DNA of 64,000 nucleotides, taken from assembly GCF_010723735.1 (NCBI RefSeq), contig NZ_BLLB01000002.1:744001-808000 (forward strand). Reading direction: 5' to 3'. The notes under the pieces were generated by a model. The model was not told the origin of the DNA. It saw only the letters and a program-made list of their open reading frames with translations, and ran no database searches. A program made the translations under genes and the position numbers. Shown one piece after another: positions 19,427 through 31,649 of the stretch. The DNA comes from Mycolicibacterium hippocampi (lineage in GTDB: Bacteria; Actinomycetota; Actinomycetes; Mycobacteriales; Mycobacteriaceae). Within the stretch, counting starts at the first letter, position 1. The number at the start of each line of letters is the position of its first letter.

Positions 19427-20172
19427 CTGCAGGGGTTCGATCCCGCTCCGACCGGCTGCTGCAGCTGGGCACTCTGCAGCAGTCGTTCCAGAGCCGCCTC
19501 CACATCGGCCTTCCATCCGAGGCCCTGCTCGAGTTCCAACCGCAGCCGCGGGAAATAGGTGTGTTGCGACACCACCTCGAAGCCGACGCCGAGCAACAGC
19601 TGCGCATCGAGCACGCACTGCTCGACCGAACAGTCGCCCAATGCTTCGAGTACCGGCGCGGCATCGGTCGGCACCTTGGCCGGATCGGAGAGATCGGTGA
19701 CCTCGGGGGTCCGGCCGAACGCCTCCAGGGCGCGCACCCCGCGGCGGACCAGATCGGCGACCACCGCGGCGATCAATGTCCCGGCCATGTCCTGGCTTCC
19801 CGGTCCGGGCTCGACACCGAGTGTGGTCAGCAGCACGGCGTCGGCGCTGACCGGGCCGGTCGGGAATCGGCCCGCCCGCGGCACACTGCGCGGCGGCGCG
19901 TAGAACACGTACCCGAGGCATGGGTCGTCGGTGGTCTCCGGCGCCGAGTCCACGAAGTCCGCGCCGTCCCGGCAGTCGACAGCCAACTGACCGCACGACC
20001 CCCACTCCAGCATGACCATCGACAGCCACGCTTCCTTCTCGAATTCCGGATCCGAGAGATGGTCGTCGGTTCCCGCGGTCGGCGGGTCGACCTCCCAGTA
20101 CACACAACGCCGGGCATGCTTCGGCAGCTGCTCGAACGCTTCGAGCCGAAGAGGCGTGATACGTGCGGCCAC
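19423..20172 (-). CDS. GNAT-like protein (Rv3916c homologue)
   Basis: A 249-aa protein matching Rv3916c. Motifs such as FEKEAWLSMVMLEWGSCGQ and LGYVFYAPPRSVPRAGRFPTGPVSADAVLL followed by an alpha/beta pattern suggest an acetyltransferase-like fold, but acetyl-CoA motif A is not clear. I chose the GTG at 20172 (MAARITPLRLEAFEQL), which has GGGAG just upstream; the frame remains open to 20325 without family similarity. It lies in the same direction as parB, separated by 217 bp that include the end of parB, and its function is unknown. Confidence 0.75.
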   Translation of the reverse strand: MAARITPLRLEAFEQLPKHARRCVYWEVDPPTAGTDDHLSDPEFEKEAWLSMVMLEWGSCGQLAVDCRDGADFVDSAPETTDDPCLGYVFYAPPRSVPRAGRFPTGPVSADAVLLTTLGVEPGPGSQDMAGTLIAAVVADLVRRGVRALEAFGRTPEVTDLSDPAKVPTDAAPVLEALGDCSVEQCVLDAQLLLGVGFEVVSQHTYFPRLRLELEQGLGWKADVEAALERLLQSAQLQQPVGAGSNPCS

Positions 20173-20389
20173 TACACTCCCCTGGGTCCGCGCCGCGCTG
20201 GAAGGCCCGGCTGCCCTTCCAGGATAGAAGGCTCGGCCGGCAACGTCGCCGCCTGGCCACCGAAAGGGGTTCGCGCCAGGGCGGCGACCGAATTCGATTG
20301 CGGGACAGGATATTTCCGAATACAACGACGTTTCGGACCGGCTGTAGAGCCGCCTGTGTCACAGTGACGTAATTCGCCGGTATGACCGT

Positions 20390-21403
20390 TCATTGCGCGG
20401 ACGTGTTCATGAGCTCCACAATCCGCTGTAGATCGTCCACCGACCCGAACTCCACGACGATCTTGCCCTTACGCTTGCCCAAGCTGACCGTCACCTTGGT
20501 GTCGAAGGCGGTCGACAGTTGTTCGGCGACATCCTGCAGACCGGGCATCTGAATGGGCTTGCGGCGGGGCGCCGAGGGCGTCGCTCCGCCGTCGCGGTTG
20601 GCCAGCGTCACCGCCTCCTCGGTCGCGCGGACCGACAGGCCCTCCGCCACGATGCGCGCGGCGAGCTCTTCCTGGACTTCGGCCCCTCCCTCGAGCGACA
20701 GCAGCGCGCGCGCATGACCGGCCGACAGCACACCGGCCGCCACCCGACGCTGCACCGCGATCGGCAGTCGCAGCAGACGGATCATGTTCGTGATCAACGG
20801 TCGCGACCGCCCGATGCGGGCGGCGAGTTCATCGTGGGTGACGCCGAACTCTTCCAGCAGCTGCTGATAGGCGGCCGCCTCTTCGAGCGGGTTCAGCTGC
20901 ACCCGGTGGATGTTCTCCAGCAACGCATCGCGCAGCATGCTGTCGTCGGCGGTCTCACGGACGATCGCAGGGATCGTGGTCACGCCGGCCTGCTGAGCCG
21001 CCCGCCACCGCCGCTCCCCCATCACCAGTTGGTAGCGCGGTGAATCGTCACCCTCGGCAGCCGGCGCGGCGCGCACCACGATCGGCTGCATCAGGCCGAA
21101 CTCACGGATGGAGTGCACCAGTTCGGCCAGCGCCTCCTCGTCGAACGACTGGCGCGGCTGGCGCGGGTTCGGATCGATCTTCGACGGGTCGATCTCCCGG
21201 TACACCGCACCCACCGAGTTCTCGTCCGCCGGCGGCGGCGTTGCCTCCGTCGAAGGTCCGCCGAAGACGGCGTCCGCGGCCGCGGCGCCCATCCGCGGAC
21301 CCATGTCGGCCGAATCGCCGCCCTCGCCGTCCGCCGGGCCCGTCGGGATCAGGGACGCGAGTCCGCGGCCCAATCCGCTGCGCTTGCGTGCCGCGTTGTT
21401 CAT
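20390..21403 (-). CDS. parB: Chromosome partitioning protein ParB
   Basis: A 337-aa ParB/Spo0J-family CTPase and DNA-binding protein that loads on parS sites and spreads to form the segregation complex at the origin. The N-terminal domain shows [21 protein letters not shown] and the GERRWRAA nucleotide-binding motif with [14 protein letters not shown]; the HTH that reads parS is [25 protein letters not shown]; a C-terminal dimer domain follows. The ATG at 21403 gives [20 protein letters not shown], the conserved ParA-stimulating N-terminus, with AGAGGGA upstream. The parA stop is 43 bp away. Confidence 0.96.
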   Translation of the reverse strand: MNNAARKRSGLGRGLASLIPTGPADGEGGDSADMGPRMGAAAADAVFGGPSTEATPPPADENSVGAVYREIDPSKIDPNPRQPRQSFDEEALAELVHSIREFGLMQPIVVRAAPAAEGDDSPRYQLVMGERRWRAAQQAGVTTIPAIVRETADDSMLRDALLENIHRVQLNPLEEAAAYQQLLEEFGVTHDELAARIGRSRPLITNMIRLLRLPIAVQRRVAAGVLSAGHARALLSLEGGAEVQEELAARIVAEGLSVRATEEAVTLANRDGGATPSAPRRKPIQMPGLQDVAEQLSTAFDTKVTVSLGKRKGKIVVEFGSVDDLQRIVELMNTSAQ

Positions 21404-21446
21404 CGGTTCCCTCTTCTCGTCGTGCAGATCCGCGCCGGGCATGCGC

Positions 21447-23122
<1,676 letters not shown>

Positions 23123-23143
23123 CTACATGGATGTAACTCCGGG

Positions 23144-23713
23144 TCAGTCAGCGAGGACCACAACGCGACGCGACGGCTCCACGCCCTCGCTCTCGCTGTG
23201 CACGCCCTGCACTGCGGCCACCGCATCGTGCACGATCTTCCGCTCGAACGGAGTCATCGGCGACAACTCTTCGCGCTCCCCTGTCTCCAGGACTCGACGC
23301 GCCACCTTGTCCCCCACGGCGGCCAGTTCCTCACGACGTCGTTTACGCCACTGGGCGATGTCCAACATCAGTCGGCTACGCTCGCCCGTCTTCTGGTGCA
23401 CCGCCAGCCGGGTCAGCTCCTGAAGCGCGTCGAGCACTTCGCCCTTGCGCCCGACCAACTTCGTCAGATCTCCGCCCCCGTCGATGCTGACGACGGCACG
23501 GTCGCCTTCCACGTCGAGGTCGATGTCCCCGTCGAAGTCCAGCAGATCCAAGAGCTCTTCCAGATAGTCGCCGGCGATCTCGCCTTCGACGACCAATTTG
23601 TCCTCGAGATCCTCGCCACCCTCGGCCGCATCGTCGGTGTCGGGCTCGATCGGGTCGATGTCCTCACTGCGTTCGGCGGTCTCGGCCGGGGCAGCAGTCT
23701 CCGAATTCGTCAT
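23144..23713 (-). CDS. jag: Jag/KhpB-like RNA-binding protein (KH and R3H domains)
   Basis: A 189-aa RNA-binding protein. An acidic disordered N-terminus (about 1-45) is followed by a KH-like domain with VGRKGEVLDALQELTRLAVHQ (about 98-118) and an R3H domain with RREELAAVGDKVARRVLETGEREELSPMTPFERKIVHDAV. The R3H core ERKIVH is intact. The gene follows yidC after 36 bp with AGAGGTGA before its ATG. The family associates with cell-wall growth and with YidC in many Gram-positives; its RNA targets are unknown here. Confidence 0.92.
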   Translation of the reverse strand: MTNSETAAPAETAERSEDIDPIEPDTDDAAEGGEDLEDKLVVEGEIAGDYLEELLDLLDFDGDIDLDVEGDRAVVSIDGGGDLTKLVGRKGEVLDALQELTRLAVHQKTGERSRLMLDIAQWRKRRREELAAVGDKVARRVLETGEREELSPMTPFERKIVHDAVAAVQGVHSESEGVEPSRRVVVLAD

Positions 23714-23749
23714 GCAATCACCTCTTCTTCTTTCGCGGTCGCCCGCGCG

Positions 23750-24883
23750 TCAACGTTTGCGCTTCTTGGGCCGAGCGCCGGGTTTCGGGGTGCGGTTGAC
23801 GGCCCCGTTGCTCGCGGCCGGTTTCGACTTCCCAGCGCCTGACGGCGAGTCCGGTTGGGTCGTGCCCCCATCGGTGGAGCCGTTCGTCTCGATTCCATCG
23901 GGCGCCGTGGCGGCCTCCGTGGCGGGCGCTACCGGGTCCGCATCCGGATCCGTGGCTGCGGCGGCGGCCTTCTTCTTGCGGCTGGGCTTGGCTCCGGGTG
24001 CCGGTGCGTTGGCCGCTCGGCGTTCGAGGGCCTCGAGCTTCTTCTGCTCTTCTTCTTTCTCGATCTTGCCGAACACATAGTGCTGCTGGCCGAACGTCCA
24101 GATGTTGTTGGAGAGCCAGTACATGATCACCGCGAGTGGCAGGAACGGGCCGCCCACCACGACGCCGAGCGGGAAGACGTACAGCGCCAGCTTGTTCATC
24201 ATCGCCGTCTGCGGGTTGGCGGCGGCTTCCGGACTCTGCCTCGCCACCGACGCTCGGCTGTTGAAGTACGTAGCGATGCCCGCCGCGATCATGATCGGCA
24301 CACCCACAGCGACCACAGCGGGCCGGTGGAACTCGGTGTAGGCGTCCAAGCCGTGCTGCTGGATCATCGTCGCGCTCAGCGGCGCACCGAACAGGTTCGC
24401 GTCGAGGAAGTTGCGGACGTCCTCCGCGCTGAACACGTAGTTGCCCAGCTGAGCGTTCTCTTCAACCGAGAGCCCCAGTCGGCCGATGCCGGTCTGCGTC
24501 CGGTTGAACGACATCAGCACGTGATAGAGCCCGAGGAACACCGGGATCTGAGCCAGCATCGGCAGGCATCCGAGAACCGGGTTGAACCCGTGCTCCTTCT
24601 GCAGCTTCTGCATCTCCAGCGCCATGCGCTGCCGGTCCTTGCCGTACTTCTTCTGCAATGCCTTGATCTGGGGCTGCAGTTCCTGCATCTGCCGGGTGGT
24701 GCGGATCTGCCGGACGAACGGCTTGTAGAGGATCGCGCGGAGCGTGAACACCAGGAACACCACCGACAGCGCCCAGGCGAAGAAGTTCGACGGCCCCAGG
24801 AGGAAGGCGAACGCCTTGTACCAAACCCACATGATCGCCGACACCGGGTAGTAGATGATGTCGAGGCTCAACCAATTAAACAC
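23750..24883 (-). CDS. yidC: Membrane protein insertase YidC
   Basis: A 377-aa Oxa1/YidC insertase. It starts with a GTG at 24883. Hydrophobic helices appear at residues about 8-52, 106-125, 195-210 and 240-266. The conserved cytoplasmic coiled coil ([37 protein letters not shown], read in two parts) and [12 protein letters not shown] are diagnostic. There is no large periplasmic P1 domain, as in other Gram-positives. The last ~90 residues are basic, Ala/Pro-rich and end in KKRKR, suitable for ribosome contact. The start overlaps yidD by 8 bp. Confidence 0.94.
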   Translation of the reverse strand: MFNWLSLDIIYYPVSAIMWVWYKAFAFLLGPSNFFAWALSVVFLVFTLRAILYKPFVRQIRTTRQMQELQPQIKALQKKYGKDRQRMALEMQKLQKEHGFNPVLGCLPMLAQIPVFLGLYHVLMSFNRTQTGIGRLGLSVEENAQLGNYVFSAEDVRNFLDANLFGAPLSATMIQQHGLDAYTEFHRPAVVAVGVPIMIAAGIATYFNSRASVARQSPEAAANPQTAMMNKLALYVFPLGVVVGGPFLPLAVIMYWLSNNIWTFGQQHYVFGKIEKEEEQKKLEALERRAANAPAPGAKPSRKKKAAAAATDPDADPVAPATEAATAPDGIETNGSTDGGTTQPDSPSGAGKSKPAASNGAVNRTPKPGARPKKRKR

Positions 24884-25214
24884 GCGTCTGACTCTCTCCT
24901 TGGTGCACCGTGCTCGTCCGGTGCTCGGCTACGTCACAGGCACCCTCGGCGGCTTGGCCACGGTGCTCCGCGCGGTCGGTCTTTCGATCGGGTATCGGAT
25001 CCCATCCTCCGTTATGCCATGGTCCACATTTCAGGAGGCGGACGGCTGCCAGCCATCCGCCGCGGATCAGTCCGAACTCGGTGAGCGCCTCGACGGCGTA
25101 CTGGCTACAGGTCGGGGTGAACCGGCAGGTCGGCATCCGCAACGGCGAGACGGTGTGGCGATAGAGCTGGATCACGAACACCACTGCCCGTGCACCGGCC
25201 GATCGCGACGTCAC
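24876..25214 (-). CDS. yidD: Membrane protein insertion efficiency factor YidD
   Basis: A 112-aa YidD family protein with the signature [19 protein letters not shown] and [16 protein letters not shown], which hold the family's conserved cysteines. The N-terminus is a short amphipathic helix. It assists YidC-dependent insertion and lies between rnpA and yidC with overlaps of 4 bp and 8 bp, the arrangement found in most bacteria. The C-terminal ~30 residues are extra and poorly conserved. Confidence 0.93.
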   Translation of the reverse strand: MTSRSAGARAVVFVIQLYRHTVSPLRMPTCRFTPTCSQYAVEALTEFGLIRGGWLAAVRLLKCGPWHNGGWDPIPDRKTDRAEHRGQAAEGACDVAEHRTSTVHQGESQTRV

Positions 25215-25567
25215 TTCGATTCTCCGGGGCGCATCCTGATCTTCTGCAGCGCGGTGCGTAGCTCCTGCTCCAGGCGCGGCGAGATCGCGTTCCGACTGCT
25301 CGGCAACGCGCGGATCACCACTCTGTCCTCGGGATCGAGCTCGGGAAGTATCGTGCGCGCAGCGTGCCGAAGCCGACGCGACACCCGATGCCTCTGTACC
25401 GCATTGCCCACAGCTTTCGACACGACCAGCCCGATTCTCGGTCCGGGGTCACCGGCCTTGTCGGCGCGGGTGTACAGAACCAGGTCCGGCTGTGCGGCTT
25501 TGATGCCACGACTCACCGTGACGCCGAACTCGGCCGACCGCGTCATCCGGTACTGCGCCGGAAGCAC
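25211..25567 (-). CDS. rnpA: Ribonuclease P protein component
   Basis: A 118-aa basic protein that forms RNase P with the M1 RNA to mature tRNA 5' ends. The RNR-like motif is present as [19 protein letters not shown] (about 52-70). It begins with GTG (25567), 21 bp downstream of the rpmH stop, and overlaps yidD by 4 bp. Family length and position leave little doubt. Confidence 0.94.
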   Translation of the reverse strand: MLPAQYRMTRSAEFGVTVSRGIKAAQPDLVLYTRADKAGDPGPRIGLVVSKAVGNAVQRHRVSRRLRHAARTILPELDPEDRVVIRALPSSRNAISPRLEQELRTALQKIRMRPGESK

Positions 25568-25588
25568 CGCGTCAGACCTTGCGCCGGA

Positions 25589-25732
25589 TCACGCAGTCAG
25601 TGAGCGACGGCCCTTGCGGCGCCGGTCCGAGACGATGGCCCGGCCGGCGCGCGTACGCATCCGCAGCCGGAAGCCATGCACCCTCGCCCGACGACGATTG
25701 TTGGGCTGAAAGGTCCGCTTGCCCTTGGCCAC
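25589..25732 (-). CDS. rpmH: 50S ribosomal protein L34
   Basis: A 47-aa very basic protein, [19 protein letters not shown] and [19 protein letters not shown], the invariant L34 signature. The start is the GTG at 25732; an upstream ATG in frame (25777) would add 15 residues not found in L34. It heads the leftward rpmH-rnpA-yidD-yidC-jag array opposite dnaA. Confidence 0.97.
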   Translation of the reverse strand: MAKGKRTFQPNNRRRARVHGFRLRMRTRAGRAIVSDRRRKGRRSLTA

Positions 25733-26334
25733 GGCTGTCACTCCTTGTTGCGTCTGGCCCCCGCGGTCCCGCCCCATGAACCCTCATGACAGGCGTGTCG
25801 CAGTCGGCCGTTGGTAAGTTCGTCCGTCTATCGTTGCTAACCGGCGCGGCCTCCGGCACCACCGGATCGCAGCCGTATCGCCACGTGCGGGCGACTGTTC
25901 GAGGGTACTGACGAGGATTCGCTGGGTCAAACCTGCGGAAATCGGCTCACGACGTGGTCGACGGCACCACACCAACCACAGCAGTCACGCTCATCAGGAA
26001 CTATTGAGCCAGTACCGAATCGGCACAGAATTCGCGTCGCCGCAATGTTGCAGAACTGTTGGCACTCGGAGAGAAAACTGTTAGCTTCTGGCAATGCCGA
26101 TTCCACGCCGGAACGGCGCAAGACAACGAAGCGAGGCTGTCCACTCCGTCGCGAGCCCACTGGAAACGCAGGTACGCACCTGCCCAATGACGAGCTCCGG
26201 CCAGCGGCAGTCGCGCCGGTAGACAACCAGACGGCGATGAACGTCCTTTCTCCACAACCTGGGGATAACTTTGTGGACAGTTCGTTTCCGTCCTTTTGGC
26301 CGTCCCTGGGCCGGCCGCTAGGGGGTGCGGGTCG
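25733..26334. promoter_or_regulatory. rpmH-dnaA divergent intergenic region
   Basis: About 600 bp without a supported gene, less GC-rich than its surroundings. It must hold the divergent rpmH and dnaA promoters. DnaA-box-like 9-mers occur at 26272-26280 (CTGTCCACA on the minus strand) and 26248-26256 (TTCTCCACA). A minus-strand reading frame across it has no family resemblance. Confidence 0.7.
26059..26087 (+). promoter_or_regulatory. dnaA: Candidate dnaA promoter
   Basis: TTGGCA at 26059-26064 and TAGCTT at 26082-26087 are separated by 17 bp, a good fit to mycobacterial housekeeping promoters (TTGACA-like, TANNNT). It would start transcription about 240 bp before the dnaA start. Not tested against transcript data. 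Confidence 0.4.
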
Positions 26335-27813
26335 TTGACAACTGACCCCGATCCACCCTTCGTCGCAATCTGGAACAACGTCGTCGCCGAGCTCAACGGT
26401 GTCGCCGGCGCGGCCAACGGGATTCTCACGCCACAGCAGCGGGCCTGGCTCAAGTTGGTCCGGCCGCTGGTCATCACCGAGGGCTTCGCACTTCTGTCGG
26501 TACCCACCGCATTCGTCCAGAACGAAATCGAACGCCACCTCCGCGAGCCGATCGTCACCGCCCTGAGCCGACAGCTCGGACAGCGGGTTGATCTGGGTGT
26601 CCGGATCGCCGACCCCGGACCTGACGACACCGACGACAGCCATCCCGTACTCCGCGAGCCCGTAGACGTCGATGATGCCGACGACGACGAAGACGAAGAC
26701 CTGGCCGCCCGCGCCAGCGCCGAGGAGAGCTGGCCGTCGTACTTCTCCAAACGCGCCGCCACCTCACCGGCCGACGACACCGCGGTCACCCTCAACCGGC
26801 GCTATACCTTCGAGACCTTCGTGATCGGCGCCTCCAACCGGTTCGCGCACGCGGCATCCCTGGCCATCGCCGAAGCCCCGGCCCGTGCCTACAACCCGCT
26901 GTTCATCTGGGGCGAATCCGGGCTCGGCAAGACCCACCTGCTGCACGCCGCCGGGAACTACGCGCAGCGGCTGTTCCCCGGCATGCGCGTCAAGTACGTC
27001 TCCACCGAAGAGTTCACCAACGACTTCATCAACTCGCTGCGCGACGACCGCAGAGCCTCGTTCAAGCGCACCTATCGCGACATCGACGTGCTGTTGGTCG
27101 ACGACATCCAGTTCATCGAAGGCAAAGACGGCATCCAGGAAGAGTTCTTCCACACCTTCAACACCCTGCACAACGCGAACAAGCAGATCGTCATCTCCTC
27201 CGATCGGCCACCCAAGCAGCTCGCCACCCTCGAGGACCGGTTGCGGACGCGCTTCGAGTGGGGACTGATCACCGATGTGCAGCCACCGGAGCTCGAAACC
27301 CGAATCGCCATCCTGCGCAAGAAAGCTCAGATGGACCGGTTGGACGTTCCCGACGACGTGCTCGAGCTGATCGCCAGCCGGATCGAGCGCAACATCCGCG
27401 AACTCGAGGGCGCGCTGATCCGGGTCACCGCGTTCGCCTCACTGAACAAAACAGCGATCGACAAGTCCCTGGCCGAGATCGTGCTGCGTGATCTGATCTC
27501 GGATGCCTCCACGATGCAGATCAGTACCGCGGCGATCATGGCGGCCACCGCCGAGTACTTCGAGACCAGCATCGAAGAACTACGCGGCCCGGGCAAGACC
27601 CGTGCGTTGGCACAGTCGCGCCAGATCGCGATGTATCTGTGCCGTGAACTCACCGACCTGTCCCTGCCCAAGATCGGGCAGGCGTTCGGCCGCGACCACA
27701 CCACCGTGATGTACGCGGAGAAGAAGATTCGCGCCGAGATGGCCGAGCGCCGTGAGGTCTTCGATCACGTCAAAGAACTCACCACCCGGATCCGGCAGCG
27801 CGCCAAGCGCTGA
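26335..27813 (+). CDS. dnaA: Chromosomal replication initiator DnaA
   Basis: A 492-aa AAA+ initiator. Domain I lies in residues 1-90, an acidic linker about 95-135, and the ATPase core follows with Walker A GESGLGKT, Walker [12 protein letters not shown] and sensor motifs; domain IV ends with [15 protein letters not shown], the signature that reads DnaA boxes. The TTG at 26335 is the likely start ([17 protein letters not shown]), preceded by a GGGGGTGCGGG stretch, and M. tuberculosis dnaA also begins with TTG; an upstream ATG-like start at 26296 adds 13 unrelated residues. It is followed by oriC. Confidence 0.97.
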   Translation: MTTDPDPPFVAIWNNVVAELNGVAGAANGILTPQQRAWLKLVRPLVITEGFALLSVPTAFVQNEIERHLREPIVTALSRQLGQRVDLGVRIADPGPDDTDDSHPVLREPVDVDDADDDEDEDLAARASAEESWPSYFSKRAATSPADDTAVTLNRRYTFETFVIGASNRFAHAASLAIAEAPARAYNPLFIWGESGLGKTHLLHAAGNYAQRLFPGMRVKYVSTEEFTNDFINSLRDDRRASFKRTYRDIDVLLVDDIQFIEGKDGIQEEFFHTFNTLHNANKQIVISSDRPPKQLATLEDRLRTRFEWGLITDVQPPELETRIAILRKKAQMDRLDVPDDVLELIASRIERNIRELEGALIRVTAFASLNKTAIDKSLAEIVLRDLISDASTMQISTAAIMAATAEYFETSIEELRGPGKTRALAQSRQIAMYLCRELTDLSLPKIGQAFGRDHTTVMYAEKKIRAEMAERREVFDHVKELTTRIRQRAKR

Positions 27814-28357
27814 GCACTCCCTGCCATTACCGGTACGACCGTGGCTGCCTGCTGCCCTCAGGACGACAAATCCTCGAAAAACTTCCGTCCCGGTCGTCAC
27901 ACCCGCCACAGGATCTGCCTGTGCACCGACATGTGCACAACCCCGCGTCAACCGCCGATCAGTCACCGGAACGGTGCACAGCGCCGCCGTCATCCCCAAC
28001 CGGTCCCAGGTTGGCCACCGGGTATCCACATTGCGCCAACACCCCGCCATGCCCGCCTGCCTGCGGCGAACCGGTGCTATCCCCAGACTCCACAGGACCT
28101 AATACTATTGCTCTTAGATATCTATAGATTTCTTCTAGAAGAAGGCAGCTGGGGAAACCCCCGACGTTTGCGCCCCGGCGGTCGTTCCCCACGCAGATGT
28201 CGGCCCGATCGATTAGCTTTCAAGTTGGGGCCGAAAGCTCTACGGTGGTTCATCGACAGCCGTTTCGGTCGTCGTAGCGCGTCCGGGGCGACGCGGCATG
28301 CGACGCCGGTAAACCGCTGATTATGGCTTTTGTCGGGGTGTGCATCGAAGGGACGCT
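27814..28357. other. oriC: dnaA-dnaN intergenic replication origin
   Basis: The 544-bp dnaA-dnaN spacer is where mycobacterial oriC lies. It contains degenerate DnaA-box-like 9-mers: TTGTGCACA (minus strand, 27932-27940), GTATCCACA (28022-28030) and GACTCCACA (28086-28094). None is a perfect box, which is usual in mycobacteria. An AT-rich run at 28099-28143 is a strong candidate for the unwinding element. No protein gene is supported in this stretch. Confidence 0.88.
28099..28143. other. AT-rich candidate DNA unwinding element
   Basis: About 45 bp containing only short G/C runs (TAATACTATTG, TTAGATATC, TATAGATTTC, TTCTAGAAGAA) stand out sharply in the GC-rich origin. Position between the DnaA-box-like sites and dnaN fits the duplex-opening region. 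Confidence 0.7.
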
Positions 28358-29551
28358 ATGAACGTGGCGACGGCAGGTCTCACGGATTTGAAGTTTCGGC
28401 TGACCCGCGAAGACTTCGCTGACGCGGTTGCCTGGGTGGCACGCAACCTGCCGTCGAGGCCGACGGTCCCGGTCCTCGCCGGAGTGTTGCTCACCGGATC
28501 CGACGACGGTCTGACCATCTCGGGTTTCGACTACGAGGTCTCGGCCGAGGTCCAGATTGCTGCTGAAATCGCTTCTCCGGGAAGCGTTTTGGTCTCCGGA
28601 CGGCTGCTGTCCGACATCGTCAGGTCGCTGCCGGCCAAGCCGGTCGATGTCAGCGTCGAGGGCACCAGGGTGTCGTTGACCTGCGGCAGCGCCCGCTTCT
28701 CCCTGCCCACGATGGCTGTCGAGGACTATCCGACGCTGCCCACCCTGCCCGATGAGACCGGGATGGTGTCGTCGGATCTGTTCGCCGAGGCCATCGGGCA
28801 GGTCGCGATTGCTGCCGGCCGCGACGACACGCTGCCCATGCTCACCGGTATCCGTGTCGAGATCTCCGGCGAGAAGGTGGTTTTGGCCGCCACCGACCGT
28901 TTCCGCCTGGCCGTTCGGGAGCTGACGTGGTCCAACGAAGCCGCCGGTGTGGAAGCTGCGGTGCTGGTGCCGGCGAAGACGCTGGCCGAAGCGGCCAAGG
29001 CAGGGACCGACGGCGAGGAAGTGCATCTGGCGCTCGGGTCCGGACCCACTGTCGGCAAAGAAGGTCTGTTGGGTATTCGCAGCAGGGGGAAGCGCAGCAC
29101 CACTCGCCTGCTGGACGCGGAGTTCCCGAAATTCCGTCAGCTGTTGCCCAGCGAACACACCGCCATCGCGACGATCGCGGTCGCCGAGCTCAGCGAGGCG
29201 ATCAAACGTGTGGCCCTGGTGGCCGACCGCGGCGCGCAGGTCCGGATGGAGTTCGCCGACGATGTGTTGCGGCTGTCGGCCGGCGCCGACGATGTGGGTC
29301 GAGCCGAAGAAGACCTGCCCGTGGAGTTCTCCGGGGACCCGCTGACCATCGCCTTCAATCCGACGTACCTGACGGACGGACTCAGCTCGCTGCATGCGGA
29401 GCGGGTGACGTTCGGCTTCACGACTCCGAGCCGACCGGCGGTGCTGCGCCCGGCGGGAGAAGATGATGGGGGCGCCGGTGGCACTGGACCTTTCCCGGCC
29501 GCTCAGACCGACTATGTCTACTTGTTGATGCCGGTGCGCCTTCCAGGGTGA
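28358..29551 (+). CDS. dnaN: DNA polymerase III beta sliding clamp
   Basis: A 397-aa clamp subunit with three repeats of the clamp fold. Recognisable stretches are [38 protein letters not shown] and the C-terminal [14 protein letters not shown], the clamp's final strand next to the partner-binding pocket. The ATG at 28358 has AAGGGACG just upstream; the in-frame ATG-like start at 28340 is less likely. It begins the rightward dnaN-gnd-recF-dciA-gyrB-gyrA series. Confidence 0.96.
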   Translation: MNVATAGLTDLKFRLTREDFADAVAWVARNLPSRPTVPVLAGVLLTGSDDGLTISGFDYEVSAEVQIAAEIASPGSVLVSGRLLSDIVRSLPAKPVDVSVEGTRVSLTCGSARFSLPTMAVEDYPTLPTLPDETGMVSSDLFAEAIGQVAIAAGRDDTLPMLTGIRVEISGEKVVLAATDRFRLAVRELTWSNEAAGVEAAVLVPAKTLAEAAKAGTDGEEVHLALGSGPTVGKEGLLGIRSRGKRSTTRLLDAEFPKFRQLLPSEHTAIATIAVAELSEAIKRVALVADRGAQVRMEFADDVLRLSAGADDVGRAEEDLPVEFSGDPLTIAFNPTYLTDGLSSLHAERVTFGFTTPSRPAVLRPAGEDDGGAGGTGPFPAAQTDYVYLLMPVRLPG

Positions 29552-29584
29552 CCCGATCACACTGATAGGAGAAGGGGCGTTGAC

Positions 29585-30478
29585 ATGCAACTAGGGCTCA
29601 TCGGGCTCGGCAAGATGGGCTTCAACATGCGGAGCCGTCTGCGTGATGGAGGCCACGAGGTCGTCGGATACGACCCGAGGCCCGAGGTCTCCGACGTCGG
29701 GTCCCTCGAAGAACTGGCGTCGGCGCTCGAGTCGCCGCGGGTGGTGTGGGTGATGGTGCCTTCGGGCACCGTGACCGAGCAGACGATCTCTTCCCTGGCG
29801 GAGGTGCTCAGCGAAGGGGACCTGGTCATCGACGGGGGTAACTCGCGCTACACCGAGGATGCTCCACACGCAAAGATGTTGGGGGAAAAGGGTATCGGAT
29901 TCATCGATGCCGGCGTTTCGGGCGGTATCTGGGGTTTGACCGAAGGCTACGGTCTGATGGTGGGCGGCGCAGACGCCGATGTGGAGCGCGCGATGCCGAT
30001 CTTCGACACGTTGCGGCCGCCGGGGCCCGTGGAGGACGGCTTCGTTCACGTCGGCCCGGTCGGCGCGGGACATTTCGCGAAGATGGTGCACAACGGTGTC
30101 GAGTACGCGCTGATGACCGCGTACGCCGAGGGCTACGAGATGCTGGCCGCCGAGGATCTGGTGAAGAGCCCCCAGGCTGTTTATCAAGCGTGGTCGAATG
30201 GGACGGTGGTGCGTTCATGGCTGCAGCAATTGCTGGCCAGAGCACTCAAAGAAGACCCCGGACTGGCCGAGATCAGCGGATACACCGAGGACTCCGGTGA
30301 AGGTCGGTGGACGGTCGAAGAAGCGATCCGCCTGCGGGTTCCCGTGCCTAGTATCGCGGCTGCATTATTCGCGAGATTCCTTTCGCGCCAAGATGATTCA
30401 CCGACGATGAAGGCAGTGGCGGCGCTTCGAAACCAGTTCGGCGGTCACGCTGTCAAGCGAGTGAGCGAGTCCGGGTGA
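29585..30478 (+). CDS. gnd: 6-phosphogluconate dehydrogenase (short decarboxylating type)
   Basis: A 297-aa enzyme of the short Gnd class, smaller than the ~470-aa canonical form. The nucleotide-binding [12 protein letters not shown] is at residues 4-15; [31 protein letters not shown] and the catalytic [12 protein letters not shown] (lysine and histidine) are all present. It oxidises 6-phosphogluconate to ribulose 5-phosphate and CO2 in the pentose phosphate pathway. The gene lies between dnaN and recF (13-bp gap to recF), a placement seen in fast-growing mycobacteria but not in M. tuberculosis. Confidence 0.93.
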   Translation: MQLGLIGLGKMGFNMRSRLRDGGHEVVGYDPRPEVSDVGSLEELASALESPRVVWVMVPSGTVTEQTISSLAEVLSEGDLVIDGGNSRYTEDAPHAKMLGEKGIGFIDAGVSGGIWGLTEGYGLMVGGADADVERAMPIFDTLRPPGPVEDGFVHVGPVGAGHFAKMVHNGVEYALMTAYAEGYEMLAAEDLVKSPQAVYQAWSNGTVVRSWLQQLLARALKEDPGLAEISGYTEDSGEGRWTVEEAIRLRVPVPSIAAALFARFLSRQDDSPTMKAVAALRNQFGGHAVKRVSESG

Positions 30479-30491
30479 CCGGGGTGTATCC

Positions 30492-31649
30492 GTGCATGTC
30501 CGCCACCTCGCTCTGACCGACTTCCGGTCCTGGGAGCGCGTCGAACTCGACCTCGAGCCGGGCCGCACGGTGTTCGTCGGGCCCAACGGCTTCGGGAAAA
30601 CGAACCTCATCGAGGCGCTGTGGTATGCCTCGACCCTGGGCTCTCACCGGGTGGCTTCCGACGCACCCCTGATCCGTGCCGGCGCCGAGCGTGCGGTGGT
30701 GTCGACGATCGTCGTCAGCGAGGGCCGGGAACTCGCAGTGGATCTCGACATCACGTCGGGGCGGGCGAACAAGGCCCGGTTGAACCGGTCTCCGGTGAGG
30801 TCGGCCCGCGAAATCCTCGGTGTGCTGCGCGCTGTGCTGTTCGCTCCTGAGGATCTGTCGCTGGTCCGCGGTGATCCGAGTGAGCGCCGGCGGTATCTCG
30901 ACGAGCTGGCGACCACCCGACGGCCCAGGATCGCCGGGGTGCGGGCCGATTACGACAAGGTGCTCCGGCAACGGACCGCCCTGCTGAAAACCGCGGCCGG
31001 TGCCCGGTTCCGCGGCGACCGCAGCGCGCTGGAGACCCTCGATGTCTGGGACGGGCATCTGGCCGCCCACGGGGCCCAATTGATTGCTGCGCGTGTGGAA
31101 CTGGCGACGGAATTGGCTCCCGAGGTGGAGAAGGCCTACCAGCTGTTGGCGCCGACGTCGCGTCCGGCCACGATCCGCTACCGCAGCGGTGTGGACGTGG
31201 TGGAAAGCGAGGCGGCGGCAGGCAACGCCGACGCCGAGGTCTTCGAGGCGGCGTTGTTGGACGCGCTGAGCCGCCGAAGGGCAGCCGAACTGGAGCGCGG
31301 GGTGTGCCTGGTCGGTCCACACCGTGACGATCTGGAGCTGCGGTTGGGCGAACAGGTCGCCAAAGGCTTTGCCAGCCACGGTGAATCGTGGTCGGTGGCG
31401 CTGGCGCTTCGGCTGGCGGCCTACGAACTGTTGCGCACCGAGGGCGGGGATCCGGTGCTGCTGCTCGACGACGTGTTCGCCGAACTGGACACTGCCCGTA
31501 GGGAAGCGCTGGCGGCGGTGGCGGCCTCGGCAGAGCAGGTGCTGGTGACCGCCGCGGTACACGAGGACATCCCGTCCGACTGGGACGTCCGCCGGGTCGA
31601 CATCACCATGAACGACGGCGACCACGGGCGCATCTCGGCGGTGAAGTGA
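30492..31649 (+). CDS. recF: DNA replication and repair protein RecF
   Basis: A 385-aa SMC-like ATPase that helps load RecA at gaps. Walker A is [16 protein letters not shown] (about 31-46), the signature region includes [15 protein letters not shown], and Walker B is [11 protein letters not shown] near residues 323-333. It starts with GTG at 30492 and overlaps the next gene by one base (TGATG) or more. Standard neighbour of dnaN and gyrB. Confidence 0.95.
   Translation: MHVRHLALTDFRSWERVELDLEPGRTVFVGPNGFGKTNLIEALWYASTLGSHRVASDAPLIRAGAERAVVSTIVVSEGRELAVDLDITSGRANKARLNRSPVRSAREILGVLRAVLFAPEDLSLVRGDPSERRRYLDELATTRRPRIAGVRADYDKVLRQRTALLKTAAGARFRGDRSALETLDVWDGHLAAHGAQLIAARVELATELAPEVEKAYQLLAPTSRPATIRYRSGVDVVESEAAAGNADAEVFEAALLDALSRRRAAELERGVCLVGPHRDDLELRLGEQVAKGFASHGESWSVALALRLAAYELLRTEGGDPVLLLDDVFAELDTARREALAAVAASAEQVLVTAAVHEDIPSDWDVRRVDITMNDGDHGRISAVK

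Noticed and set aside
26296..26334. Upstream start for dnaA at 26296
   Set aside because: Adds 13 residues without similarity to DnaA; the TTG at 26335 is preceded by a G-rich ribosome site and matches the mycobacterial N-terminus.
25927..26643. Minus-strand frame across the dnaA promoter region and dnaA 5' end
   Set aside because: Covers the region expected to be regulatory; no family resemblance.
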